Positions 1 to 11,425 of a DNA stretch of 64,000 bases are shown piece after piece; positions within the stretch are counted from its first letter, which is position 1; each line of letters opens with the position of its first letter. Source of the DNA: JADJXM01 sp937967285 (GTDB lineage: Bacteria; Acidobacteriota; Blastocatellia; RBC074); contig JBFWQI010000019.1 in the NCBI GenBank assembly GCA_050249535.1, positions 1 to 64,000 of the forward strand. The letters are read 5' to 3'. Both the position numbers and the translations under genes were made by a program. The notes under the pieces were generated by a model, which was given only the letters and a program-made list of their open reading frames with translations, was not told the DNA's origin and ran no database searches.

Positions 1-126
1 ATTCGCCTCCCGAGGCTTCATGGACAGCATTGCTGCTGGCCATGCTCGTTTGGCTACCTGTCAAACGGGCAACTACAGGATCGGGACTTTCACCCGATCA
101 GATCAGTCCGGCTTATCCCGGCGCAC
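1..126 (-). mobile_element. Group II intron, 5' end of domain I (partial, runs off left edge)
   Basis: Read on the minus strand from 126 leftward, the sequence begins GTGCGCC, matching the GUGYG 5' boundary of bacterial group II introns. It continues with GGGTGAAAGTCCCGATC, the conserved hairpin typical of domain I, then GTAGCC, and later CATGAAGCCTCGGGAGGCGA, also typical of these introns. The rest of the ribozyme and any reverse transcriptase would lie left of the window. The 5' exon is the run of CTTTGC-type words at 127-150. The call rests on motif recognition alone; no secondary-structure model was computed. Confidence 0.62.
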
Positions 127-283
127 CGAAGGCCGCAAAGGTGGCAAAGATATTCAGGGATAATAAAATCTCGAATTAAACCCATTGGGCAATAATCCGA
201 ACCTTCAATCTATTGATCAATCTTTGCTCTCTTGGCGTGCTTTGCGATTCAACTTCTTTGCTCTCTTGGCGGACTTTGCGATG
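127..283. repeat. CTTTGC-word repeats: one inverted arm and two direct copies
   Basis: Two near-identical direct copies of TCTTTGCTCTCTTGGCG followed by a CTTTGCGAT tail lie at about 221-247 and 257-283. A similar word string occurs on the opposite strand at 127-150 (minus strand reads TCTTTGCCACCTTTGCGG), so the ends of the block face each other. The group II intron boundary at 126 touches the left arm. No gene is visible between 127 and 295. Confidence 0.5.
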
Positions 284-295
284 AATTGATTTGAT

Positions 296-1326
<1,031 letters not shown>

Positions 1327-1330
<4 letters not shown>

Positions 1331-2202
1331 CGGAGTTGATCAAACCGGTATTGAAGGATAACGGACTGCTCGCCGACATCGCCTCTGCCCGGGACAAGAC
1401 CGACACTTTTCACCTCTGGTGGCTCGGCCAGTCGGGCTTCCTGATTCAGTGGCAAGGCCGCCATTTACTGATAGATCCGTATCTATCCAATTCCCTGACC
1501 GTCAAATACTCCACCACCGACAAACCCCACATCAGAATGACCGAGATCCCGATCGATCCGGCGCGACTCGACTTCATCGACGTCGTTACATCCAGCCACA
1601 ATCACACCGATCACCTGGATCACGAAACCCTGTGGCCGATTATCGCTGCAAATCCGAACCTCCGGATAATCATCCCCGAAGCCAATCGACAATTCGTCGC
1701 TGATCGACTCAAGACAGATCCCGACTGGCCCCTCGGAGTCAACGACGGCACGACCGTCTCCTCCGCCGGATTCACATTCACCGGACTGGCAGCCGCTCAC
1801 GAAGATCTCGAACATGACGAGAACGGAAATTACAGATGCCTCGGCTACCTGATCAGTTTCGATCAATGGACCATCTTTCATCCCGGCGACTGCATCCCCT
1901 ACGACGGAATGGCCGAACGCCTGCTGGAATTGAGCGAAGGTCGCCGGATCGACGTCGCCCTCATGCCGATCAACGGCCGGCTCCCCGAACGCCGCGTCAC
2001 CGGCAACTTCTGGGGCCGCGAAGCCGCCGATTTCGCCAAAGCGATCAGGGCCGGCATCGTCATCCCGATGCACTACGAAATGTTCACCTTCAATACTGAA
2101 TCACCCGAAGAATTTATCGCCGCCTGCCGCCATCTCAATCAGCCGTTCGCAGTGCTCAAATGCGGCCAGAGATATTCACCACCACATACCCACTCAACAT
2201 AA
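1327..2202 (+). CDS. UlaG-like metallo-beta-lactamase fold hydrolase
   Basis: 291 aa if started at GTG 1327. That start overlaps the upstream stop (GTGA) and has AGGAG at about 1313-1317. A longer in-frame extension from 1189 would lie entirely inside the upstream gene and is disfavoured. Motifs of the metallo-beta-lactamase fold are present: HNHTDHLD (the HxHxDH metal site), HPGDC and a late MHYEMF histidine. The layout is closest to UlaG-type L-ascorbate-6-phosphate lactonase and related metal-dependent hydrolases, but the substrate cannot be read from sequence. No signal peptide is seen, so it is likely cytoplasmic and acts with the MetE-like enzyme. Confidence 0.82.
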
Positions 2203-2215
2203 TCCCCCGGCTTCC

Positions 2216-2244
2216 TTGACCTCTCCCCGGATCATGACTATCAT
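2216..2244 (+). promoter_or_regulatory. Sigma-70-type promoter for the PepSY gene
   Basis: TTGACC at 2216-2221 and TATCAT at 2239-2244 are separated by 17 bases. Each hexamer differs from the consensus at one position. Transcription would start near 2251, about 54 bases before the ATG at 2305. Confidence 0.5.
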
Positions 2245-2304
2245 CCGAGTTGAAATCGAATGTCAAAATCTAAAATATCGAAATGAGAAGTCGGGGAAGG
2301 ATTA

Positions 2305-3498
2305 ATGAGAAATTTTCGCAAGGTAATATTCTGGAGTCATCTGGTATGCGGGGTTACCGGCGGTTTGATCATCCTGATTATGTCTGTAACCGGGGTGATA
2401 TTGACGTATGAGAAACAGTTGATCGAGTGGGCGGACACACGCGACATTCGGATCGAGGTGCCTGAGAGCGGGGCAAGGATGCCGATGGAAGCACTCCTGG
2501 CGAAGGTGAGCGAGGTGGAGAAAGGTGCGCCGGCCTCGATTCAGGTCAGGGCTGAGAGCAACGCGCCAGCAGCATTGAGTTACAACGGAGGGCGAACGGT
2601 CTACGTCGATCCTTACACCGGTGCGGTTCTGGGTGAAGGCGATAAGGGATTGCGGAGCTTTCTTCGAGCAGTAACAGGCTGGCATCGCTGGCTGGGACAG
2701 GAGGGAGCGGGGAGGGCGACCGGCCGTGCGATCACGGGAGCGTGCAATCTCGCGTTTCTGTTCATCGTCGTGAGCGGCTTCTATCTGTGGTTCCCTCGTG
2801 TCCGGATCTGGCAGCAGTACAAAAACATCCTCTGGTTCCGGCGCGGGCTGACGTGGAAGGCCCGGGATTTCAACTGGCACAACGTGATAGGTTTCTGGTC
2901 TCTTGTACCGCTCTTTCTGATCGTGCTGTCCGGTGTCGTGATCTCCTATCCGTGGGCGGGAAATCTGGTCTATCGCGTAGTCGGAGAGAATCCGCCGTCA
3001 CGACCCGCTGCCCCGCCCCGCGCTCAGGTGCAACGAGAGGCCTCGCCTTCAGCATCAACCGGGAACCTGAATCAGCTCTGGGCTCGCGCCGAGAGTTACT
3101 CGAATGGATGGAAGAGCATCCGGTTGCGGCTGCCGAACTCCGGCGAGGAGCCGCTGGCTTTCACCATCGAACATGGGACGGCCGGCCAGCCGCAGAAACG
3201 GGGCACGCTGACGCTCGATCGAAAGACAGGCGAGATCATCAAGTGGGAAGATTTTTCGAGCCTGACTCGCGGCCGGCAGATTCGGTCTTTCCTGAGGTTC
3301 GCGCACACCGGCGAGTATTTCGGAGTCATCGGGCAGACCATTGCGGGAATCGTCTCGCTGGGAGGCGCGGTTCTGGTCTGGACGGGCCTGGCGCTGGCTT
3401 TGAGGCGCTTCCGTGCATGGAAAGCGCGACAGTCGAAAATCACATCAGAAGCTGTCGCTGAAATCATAAACCGCAACAAATCGTTCACCGATCAGTAA
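2305..3498 (+). CDS. PepSY-associated transmembrane protein (PiuB-like)
   Basis: 397 aa. It has the architecture of the PepSY_TM family: a first membrane helix at about residues 12-34 ending in the GVILTYEKQL-like turn, a periplasmic PepSY-like stretch, a WHRWLG motif, two central helices at about 145-165 and 195-215, and a last helix near 345-367. Family members are often linked to iron or siderophore uptake and flavin/haem-linked reductase activity at the inner membrane; the specific role here is not known. GGGGAAGG lies upstream of the ATG and a good promoter sits at 2216-2244. A hairpin follows the stop at 3534-3560. Confidence 0.8.
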   Translation: MRNFRKVIFWSHLVCGVTGGLIILIMSVTGVILTYEKQLIEWADTRDIRIEVPESGARMPMEALLAKVSEVEKGAPASIQVRAESNAPAALSYNGGRTVYVDPYTGAVLGEGDKGLRSFLRAVTGWHRWLGQEGAGRATGRAITGACNLAFLFIVVSGFYLWFPRVRIWQQYKNILWFRRGLTWKARDFNWHNVIGFWSLVPLFLIVLSGVVISYPWAGNLVYRVVGENPPSRPAAPPRAQVQREASPSASTGNLNQLWARAESYSNGWKSIRLRLPNSGEEPLAFTIEHGTAGQPQKRGTLTLDRKTGEIIKWEDFSSLTRGRQIRSFLRFAHTGEYFGVIGQTIAGIVSLGGAVLVWTGLALALRRFRAWKARQSKITSEAVAEIINRNKSFTDQ

Positions 3499-3533
3499 CG
3501 GGACCTGGCTGACCGCACCAGGAAGTTCAGTCC

Positions 3534-3560
3534 GCGCGGAGAGGGCTGCTCTCTCCGCGC
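3534..3560. terminator. Hairpin between convergent genes, terminator-like
   Basis: GCGCGGAGAG at 3534-3543 pairs perfectly with CTCTCCGCGC at 3551-3560 around a 7-base loop. There is no strong U-tract on either strand, so an intrinsic terminator is only suggested. It lies between the PepSY gene and the end of the convergent large secreted-protein gene. Confidence 0.42.
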
Positions 3561-3687
3561 ATATCATCTAATTTCACAATTTCAGATTCGTACCGGCGGG
3601 ATATTAATTCATTGGGCTTTTTTAGCTTTGAATTCCTGTGGAGGCTGGTCAGGGAATAGAGTGATCCTCATTCTCGTGCCGTCTGAA

Positions 3688-6600
3688 TTACTTCCTGAAC
3701 TGGACTGTAATCCGGCCGCCGTCGGGATTGCGGAACTGAATGACGACGGTTCTGCCGGCCGGAATGGCCTCGGCAATGCTCTTCCCGTTGACGAGTCTGC
3801 CGCGCTGAGTGACGCTTCTGCCATCCGGGGCTACGGACGGAGCATCCACAAAACCCACGCCATCAACCAGTATCTGCATCGGACTGGCGAAGCCTATTCC
3901 GATGGCGGAGATGCTGTCCGATAAAACCGTGATCTCCTGCAACAATGGCCCCGGCGGGCGGGCGATCACTTTCGTGGTGATCGAGATGCTGTTGTTGCGG
4001 CTGTCCGGATCGGGATTGAAACCTGATCCTATCCTGGGGATGAAGGCGATGTCCTGCGGGATGGTGCCTGGAACCACTCTCACCATCAAGGTAAAAACCG
4101 CCTCTGCGCCGCGAGCCAGCGATGGCAGACTGCAGCTCATCCCCCCCGCGGCGCCGACGGAAGGGGTGCGGCACGCCCAGTTGCCCGTCGATACAGCGAG
4201 GGCTTTAAATAAGGTTCTGTTCGGAGTGGCCCCGGTAAACTCCACATCCCTGGCATCAGAGGGCCCCGCATTTATGACAGTCACGCTGTATGCCAGATCT
4301 TCGTCTTCGAAGACGGCGGGAGGCAGGCTCTCACCGCGTGTGATGGCCAGATCAACCGAGAGCGCTCCGGTCTTCGTCTCCGCTGCCGACGTATTGTTGG
4401 CCGGATTCGGATCGAAGGTCTCGGCCGACACATTGACCTCGAATCTGATGGCGGAACCCTGAGGCGTGTTCGGGTTTATCCTGAAGGAGATCAGAAACTC
4501 ATCCATCCGTGCGGCGTCGGCCGCCATTTCCGGTTTGGCGCAGCTGATCGACAGGACGCCATCGACCGGCATCGCGCCGCACTCCCATCCGGCAGGGGTC
4601 TTCTCGAATGCCTTGAAGCTGGTGAAATTGGGCGCCAGTCCGCTGATCCTGACGTTTTTGGCCGCGCTCGGTCCGCCATTTGTGACTTTCACTGAAAAAG
4701 CGGCTTCGTCGGGGCCGGACGTTCCTCCGCCGGCAGCCACGACGGTCACCGACAGATCGGTCGCTTCCGCCTGCACGCAATCGGAAAATTCAGATGTGTT
4801 GCCGTTGGCGCTGATCGCGGTTGCGTTGATAAAACCTCCGAGCGTCGATTTCGGATACACTATTCTGAACGGCGCATTTCCGTTATCGTCCGTAGTCACA
4901 GTCTCGGAATGCTGAAAGGACTTGCCTTCGGGCCTGCAGGCGCTCTGACCGGCAAAGGCTGCTCCAGAGGTCGCTGTTCCCGGGTTGTTGAAGAATTCCA
5001 GCGTGACAGTCTGATTGGGCCTGCCGAAGAAAGTTCCGACTACCTCAGTCTGAGCGCCGTCGCTGATCACGCGCTGAATCTCGGGGAAGTTCTGCCCGTC
5101 ATTGGCCTGAGTGTTTACAGGCGGCGGCGGCTGATTCGGCGTCCGGCCCGGTTCGCCCAGATCGATGCCGATCGAACTGTTGGAAAAGATGGAATTTTCG
5201 CTGATGGTTATCTGTGCGCCCGGCGGTCCGGGCGCTGAGCCGCGATTCGGAATGAAAATCCCGCTGCCGTTGTTGAACGCTACACGGTTCCTGATAATCA
5301 GGCTCTGGGATGTGCTGTTGTCGAATAAGATCCCGTTACCCTGGTTTCCGAGCGGTTGCTCGCCCGTGACGTCCGTGCCGATGGAATTGCCTTGCAACGT
5401 CACTGACACACCTCCAAAGGTGGTCACAAGCATCTGTTTTTCGTCGACATAGGTTCTCAGCGGGCCGATGGCGATACCATTTTCTCCGTTCGCTGAGATC
5501 AGGTTTCCTTCATTCTGCCCGGCCCCGCCGATGAACGAACTCGACGGCAACTGCATCGCTGAGAGGATCACTCCGTTTCCGTTATTTGGTATCGGAATGG
5601 TTCCGGTGGCGTCGGTACCGATGAAGTTACCCTTGATCGCAGCCCATCCATTAAGGACTCCGATCCCGTCGCTCCGATTTCCGGAGATAACATTGCGGGC
5701 TTCAACGATCGATCCGCCGATCGTTGCGTTAAAATTGACCTCCACCCCGGTCCCGTTAGGAAGCGCGGCGGCGCCCGATGCCGAAACGCCGATATAATTG
5801 CCCTGGACGAGCGCGAATGATCCGCGTGCAATGCGGATTCCCTGATTCAGATTGCCTGATATGACATTGCGGGACGATGGCGTTGTACCGCCGATGGTCC
5901 CATTTGCCGTTACAAATTGCAGGCCGGTGCCGTTCGGAACAGCCCCGGCTCCTGAGGCATCCGTTCCGATCAGGTTTCCGGTGATCAGAAAGTCGGCCGA
6001 ATAACCGAATACGATTCCGATCTCATTACCCGAAATAAGATTGCGGTGAACTCTCAGTCCGGAGGTTCTGTTGGCTGGGTCTCCTCTCGTTCCGAGCCCC
6101 GATGTCTGGCCAAGTGCGCGTGAGCCCGAAACGTCCGTTCCAATATAGTTTCCCTCGACAACTATATCGAAAGAGCCATCAATCAAAATCTCCGTGATCA
6201 GATTACGCGCCGACAGCGAAGCTCCACCGATCAGGGTCTTGCTCATGCGACGGATGCTTATTCCGGTCTCGAACAGCCCGGTCTTTTCACCAACCGCTGT
6301 TCCCGAGGCATTGGTGCCGATGAAATTGCCTTCGATGATATCGTTTTCGCGGCTGCCGGTAAAAGCAGTAGGGAATAAGGATATTCCTCCAACAACCAAT
6401 CCCCTGATCGTGCAATCACCTTGAGAGACAGAGAGTCCTCCGCCGAGAATCTGAATCAACGGTGTTCCGGCGAAGCGGGACTGGGTGGTCCCGTCGATCG
6501 TCACGGGATCGGTGATAAGCGGCAACTGCGAGAGCAGTCGGATAATGAAAGGGGAAGAGGGTCGCCCAGGCGCCATCCTCGTCTCAGCCGAAAGAGATTT

Positions 6601-8118
6601 GAACTGCGTGCCGGTCACTCTTCTGGTTTGAATGTCGAAAGCGATCTGATCCAGCCCCTGATTGGCATTGGCGGCCAGGATGGCTTCCCGCAGGCTGCAA
6701 TGCGCGGCATCGCAGGTCCCGTCATTCTGATCGTCGGTGGAGTTGACGGTGAAGGTCATCTCGGCCCGCGCCTTGAGAATCGTCGGGGCGCTGCTCCCGC
6801 TCTGGAGCAGGACGAGACTGTCGCCGGCGTGCGAGTTCAATCGCATCGCGAGTACCGCAACGGGCGCTGCTTCAGAGTCGAATGAGGCCCCATCGCGACC
6901 GGCCAGCAGATGAATCCCATGCCCGATTTCATCGAGGGCGATGATTCCACCGGAGGCTCGGGATAACGCAGTCGCCGTCTGCGCGGGGGTAAGCGTGTAC
7001 GGCTTCGCTTCGACCGAGTCTAGATTCCGGATCGCGCCGTCCTCCGACAACAAAACCAGCGATGCCGGCGTGGATCCGTTCGTCATCGCACGGATTCCAA
7101 AAAAGAGCGACCGCACAGAGACGCGCGCCCGGGGGACGGCCCCGCGTTCCCGATCACCGAGCGAGAGTTTTCGATCCCGCCCGTGGATCAGCACCAGATT
7201 GTGCCCTGCCGCAGCCGCCAGATCCCGTTCGGAATCGGAATCAAGCTGACCGAGAACCAGTGCGGTTGCCGGCACCGGCAGGGTAAACGCTTCCGGACTG
7301 GCACGCAGGGCGCCTGTCGGACCTTCATAAACAAGCACGTGTGAGCCGGCTGCGCTATCAATCCCAACAGCGATGTCTTCCAATCCGTCGCGGTGATTGA
7401 TCTCACCGGTTACAAAGGCGCTCACAGCCCCAGGCAGCGAGATCGCTCTCGGCGCCGCGAAGCCGCCCTGCCCATTCCCGGACAAGAGCCACAGCGAATT
7501 GCCTCCGCGCGTGGCGCTCGCGATGTCCTGATGGCCGTCTCCGTCGAAATCCCCGACGCCAATGAAATCGGGCGATTGCGGCACGGCAAAGATTCTAGCG
7601 GGCGATAGAAACGGAGCGTCCGTAAAAGCCCCGTCTGCCCGGCGCGCCTGCGCCTCAGGTGAATTGGGGTAGATCGCATCGACATTCCCGCGCAGCAGCG
7701 AGACGATCCCTGATCCACGTGCCGCATACCCCATGATCAGATCCGGCATGCCGTCTTCATCAAAATCCGCCGCGGCCAGTGCCAGAGGCTGCGCCTGATT
7801 CAGTTTCAGGATCCGGACCAGCTCCTCGGAGCCTGCGTAATCGGTCACCACATCGCGCCCGTCGGAGAGATTGATTCTCGAGGTAGCCCGATCCCGGACC
7901 TGAGCGCGCGCAGTCACCTGATCTCCAAGGCACGCCAATACTGGCTTCGTATTCTTCTCCGCCCTGGCTGCATTTATGGAAAAACAGGTGAAAAAGCCTA
8001 AAACCAGCATGAGAACCGGCCATGCAATCAGCCAACCACTCTGCCAACCATTCGAATTGATTCCGATAGACCGAAAACAGTTAAGGCTGGCCTGAGCGCG
8101 CTTCCTGAAAAAGGGCAT
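3688..8118 (-). CDS. Giant secreted CSLREA / FG-GAP / beta-helix / DUF11 protein
   Basis: 1476 aa with a membrane-spanning signal region (about residues 28-48, then NAARA). Order of parts: FG-GAP/VCBS-like repeats with DFDEDGMPD and DFDGDGHQD (about 90-330); a CSLREA domain (CDAAHCSLREAILAANAN, about 465-485); a long array of GN-x-IGTD-x-SG repeats expected to fold as a right-handed beta-helix (about 500-1000); two DUF11-type domains of the VTNGGPSAAKNV and VINAGPSDARDV kind (about 1125 and 1255); and a C-terminal IPT/TIG-like piece. The start is supported by AAAGGAG seven bases before the ATG. It is probably an exported surface or adhesion protein; no catalytic motif was seen. Confidence 0.85.
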   Translation of the reverse strand: MPFFRKRAQASLNCFRSIGINSNGWQSGWLIAWPVLMLVLGFFTCFSINAARAEKNTKPVLACLGDQVTARAQVRDRATSRINLSDGRDVVTDYAGSEELVRILKLNQAQPLALAAADFDEDGMPDLIMGYAARGSGIVSLLRGNVDAIYPNSPEAQARRADGAFTDAPFLSPARIFAVPQSPDFIGVGDFDGDGHQDIASATRGGNSLWLLSGNGQGGFAAPRAISLPGAVSAFVTGEINHRDGLEDIAVGIDSAAGSHVLVYEGPTGALRASPEAFTLPVPATALVLGQLDSDSERDLAAAAGHNLVLIHGRDRKLSLGDRERGAVPRARVSVRSLFFGIRAMTNGSTPASLVLLSEDGAIRNLDSVEAKPYTLTPAQTATALSRASGGIIALDEIGHGIHLLAGRDGASFDSEAAPVAVLAMRLNSHAGDSLVLLQSGSSAPTILKARAEMTFTVNSTDDQNDGTCDAAHCSLREAILAANANQGLDQIAFDIQTRRVTGTQFKSLSAETRMAPGRPSSPFIIRLLSQLPLITDPVTIDGTTQSRFAGTPLIQILGGGLSVSQGDCTIRGLVVGGISLFPTAFTGSRENDIIEGNFIGTNASGTAVGEKTGLFETGISIRRMSKTLIGGASLSARNLITEILIDGSFDIVVEGNYIGTDVSGSRALGQTSGLGTRGDPANRTSGLRVHRNLISGNEIGIVFGYSADFLITGNLIGTDASGAGAVPNGTGLQFVTANGTIGGTTPSSRNVISGNLNQGIRIARGSFALVQGNYIGVSASGAAALPNGTGVEVNFNATIGGSIVEARNVISGNRSDGIGVLNGWAAIKGNFIGTDATGTIPIPNNGNGVILSAMQLPSSSFIGGAGQNEGNLISANGENGIAIGPLRTYVDEKQMLVTTFGGVSVTLQGNSIGTDVTGEQPLGNQGNGILFDNSTSQSLIIRNRVAFNNGSGIFIPNRGSAPGPPGAQITISENSIFSNSSIGIDLGEPGRTPNQPPPPVNTQANDGQNFPEIQRVISDGAQTEVVGTFFGRPNQTVTLEFFNNPGTATSGAAFAGQSACRPEGKSFQHSETVTTDDNGNAPFRIVYPKSTLGGFINATAISANGNTSEFSDCVQAEATDLSVTVVAAGGGTSGPDEAAFSVKVTNGGPSAAKNVRISGLAPNFTSFKAFEKTPAGWECGAMPVDGVLSISCAKPEMAADAARMDEFLISFRINPNTPQGSAIRFEVNVSAETFDPNPANNTSAAETKTGALSVDLAITRGESLPPAVFEDEDLAYSVTVINAGPSDARDVEFTGATPNRTLFKALAVSTGNWACRTPSVGAAGGMSCSLPSLARGAEAVFTLMVRVVPGTIPQDIAFIPRIGSGFNPDPDSRNNSISITTKVIARPPGPLLQEITVLSDSISAIGIGFASPMQILVDGVGFVDAPSVAPDGRSVTQRGRLVNGKSIAEAIPAGRTVVIQFRNPDGGRITVQFRK

Positions 8119-8244
8119 TTTGCCACTCCTTTGGAATCTTATTTTTTTACACTAGATACAGCTGACAGGATATGAAGAAGCGCCGATCAATCAGTGGAAC
8201 TGTGATTATCCGGCTCTAGTAGTTGCTGGCAAATGGGAAGCGTA

Positions 8245-8284
8245 ATCCCGGGAGCGCAGCCATCCATGCCTTCGCTCCCGGGAT
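8245..8284. terminator. 12-bp inverted repeat downstream of tRNA-Val
   Basis: ATCCCGGGAGCG at 8245-8256 is perfectly complementary to CGCTCCCGGGAT at 8273-8284 with a 16-base loop. It lies four bases beyond the 3' end of the minus-strand tRNA. No U-tract follows, so it may be a processing or termination hairpin or another member of the GC-rich intergenic repeat set. Confidence 0.4.
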
Positions 8285-8286
8285 GT

Positions 8287-9337
<1,051 letters not shown>

Positions 9338-9339
9338 GA

Positions 9340-9468
9340 TCAGCAGCATCCCTTGCGGGGACGCGGATCATCGACCGGCTGACCGCTCAGGTAGCCCCTG
9401 AGGACGTCCCGCAGAATATTCCAGAGCAGCACAAGTTTCTTCGCCACCGTGTCATAATCGGATTTCAT
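9340..9468 (-). CDS. Small ORF, 42 aa, basic C-terminus with terminal Cys-Cys
   Basis: An ATG-to-TGA frame starting MKSDYDTVAKKLVLLW, containing a probable amphipathic helix and ending DPRPRKGCC. It fills the gap between fur and deoC, with GTAGAAA-word arms close on both sides (9305-9336 and 9511-9548). Codon third positions are G/C-rich like the neighbours. There is no convincing Shine-Dalgarno and I recognise no family. The C-terminal cysteine pair could bind metal or be lipidated, but this is speculation. Confidence 0.42.
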   Translation of the reverse strand: MKSDYDTVAKKLVLLWNILRDVLRGYLSGQPVDDPRPRKGCC

Positions 9469-9505
9469 GGGGTGAAAATTAACATATCAGCCGTGATTCG
9501 ACCAC

Positions 9506-10001
<496 letters not shown>

Positions 10002-10099
10002 AATTTAGAATCCCGTCGGATGGTCGATGACTGTATCACTTCAGAGAACTCAGGATAGCATCCGAGGGCAGGTTTTGAAAACATGCGGAAGGCGCGCCT

Positions 10100-11365
10100 C
10101 TATTTTCCGACGACCGGCAATCCGCTGGGAACCTGTTTCGGAACGACCGGAGGCGGAGTCAGGCTGTCGAGCGATTTCATGAAGCTGACGAGGTCCTTCT
10201 TCTGCTGGTCGTTGAGATCGAGTTTAGCCACTTTGGCATCCTGAGAGTAGACATCGAGGCCGCGCCCGCGTCCGCCGCCGTCGTTATAGAATTCGACGAT
10301 CTCCTCGAGAGTCTTGAAAGCGCCGTTGTGCATGTAAGGTCCGGTCCGGCTGACGTTGCGAAGGCCGGGGGTCTTGAACATGCCGAAACCGTCGCGTTTG
10401 CGGATGACGGCGCCGAATCCGGGATCGTCATCGAGCGGCGCGCCCTTTTGAGGAGATTTAGTGACGCCGATGGAAGAGAGCACGCCGTCATGGAAATGTG
10501 GCGGGGTGTGGCAGACCGCGCACTGCCCCTGCCCGAAGAAGACGACCATGCCGCGCAGCTGCTCGGTCGTCAGCTTGTCGTCGCGGCCGCGGACGAAGAG
10601 ATCGTAATTGGTCTCGGTGATATTGAGCTTGCGTTCGAAGGCGGCCAGGGCCCGGGCGATGTTCTGCAGGTTGATCTCCGACCCGTCCCGTTTTGAATTG
10701 AATCCGAAGGCGTCGGCGAACATTTCGCGATAGGCCGGGATCGCCCTCAGCCGGCGGACAAGTTCATCGACGCTGGTCTGGTGCATTTCGTCCTCGGCGA
10801 AGAGCGGCACCAGAGCCTGTTCCTCGAGCGAGCCGACGCGGCCGTCCCAGAACTGGACCGGATTGTAGGCGACATTGAAGATCGTCGGCGTGTTGCGTTT
10901 CAGTTCCTGACCGGTTCCGGCGCGCTGCGCGCCGTAGCCGCGTCCGCCGAGGCCTACCCCCTTCGGCATACCGTCAGCCATCCAGTTATCGGGATGGTGG
11001 CACGATGCGCAGGAGGTCGATTTGTCGCCGGACAGAACCGGATCGAAGAAGAGCTGATAGCCGAGCTCGACGCGCGATTTCTCGCCTCGATTGTTGAGCG
11101 GCTCCTCGGGATCGGTCATCGGCATGACGTTTTCGGAAGCCAGCACGGCGCGGGCGAGTTTCAGCCACGCCTCGCGGTCTCCTGGCGGCGTGCTCCGGGC
11201 CAGCTCGGTTATCTCAGCCGTAGTCGGCGCGGCCGAGGCGCCTCTTTCCCTCAGAAAGTAGATTCCCGCAAGGATCGTCATAGCGACCAGAAACAGGATC
11301 GCCAGTTTCATTGTCATGGATCGAGTAACCGGGCGAATTTCGGATGAAGCTGTTGGTACCGACAT
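10100..11365 (-). CDS. Di-haem cytochrome c peroxidase (CcpA/MauG family)
   Basis: 421 aa from ATG 11365, chosen because AGGTG lies six bases upstream; a GTG three codons earlier is the alternative. An N-terminal membrane anchor (KLAILFLVAMTILAGIYFL) is followed by two haem c sites, CASCH (about residue 120) and CAVCH (about 285). The spacing and the LKRNTPTIFNVAYNP and GPYMHNGAFKTLEEIV stretches are typical of bacterial cytochrome c peroxidases, which reduce hydrogen peroxide in the periplasm. Some homologues are MauG-like cofactor-maturation enzymes; the sequence alone does not decide. Confidence 0.88.
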   Translation of the reverse strand: MSVPTASSEIRPVTRSMTMKLAILFLVAMTILAGIYFLRERGASAAPTTAEITELARSTPPGDREAWLKLARAVLASENVMPMTDPEEPLNNRGEKSRVELGYQLFFDPVLSGDKSTSCASCHHPDNWMADGMPKGVGLGGRGYGAQRAGTGQELKRNTPTIFNVAYNPVQFWDGRVGSLEEQALVPLFAEDEMHQTSVDELVRRLRAIPAYREMFADAFGFNSKRDGSEINLQNIARALAAFERKLNITETNYDLFVRGRDDKLTTEQLRGMVVFFGQGQCAVCHTPPHFHDGVLSSIGVTKSPQKGAPLDDDPGFGAVIRKRDGFGMFKTPGLRNVSRTGPYMHNGAFKTLEEIVEFYNDGGGRGRGLDVYSQDAKVAKLDLNDQQKKDLVSFMKSLDSLTPPPVVPKQVPSGLPVVGK

Positions 11366-11425
11366 TTTGAACACCTGAAATACGGGGGCAGGATTTTTAG
11401 TGCGGGGCTAATGATGATCGGAAGA

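Noticed and set aside
1..180. Plus-strand short frame with VWLPVKRATTGSGLSP
   Set aside because: It is antisense to the group II intron domain I motifs and has no ribosome binding site.
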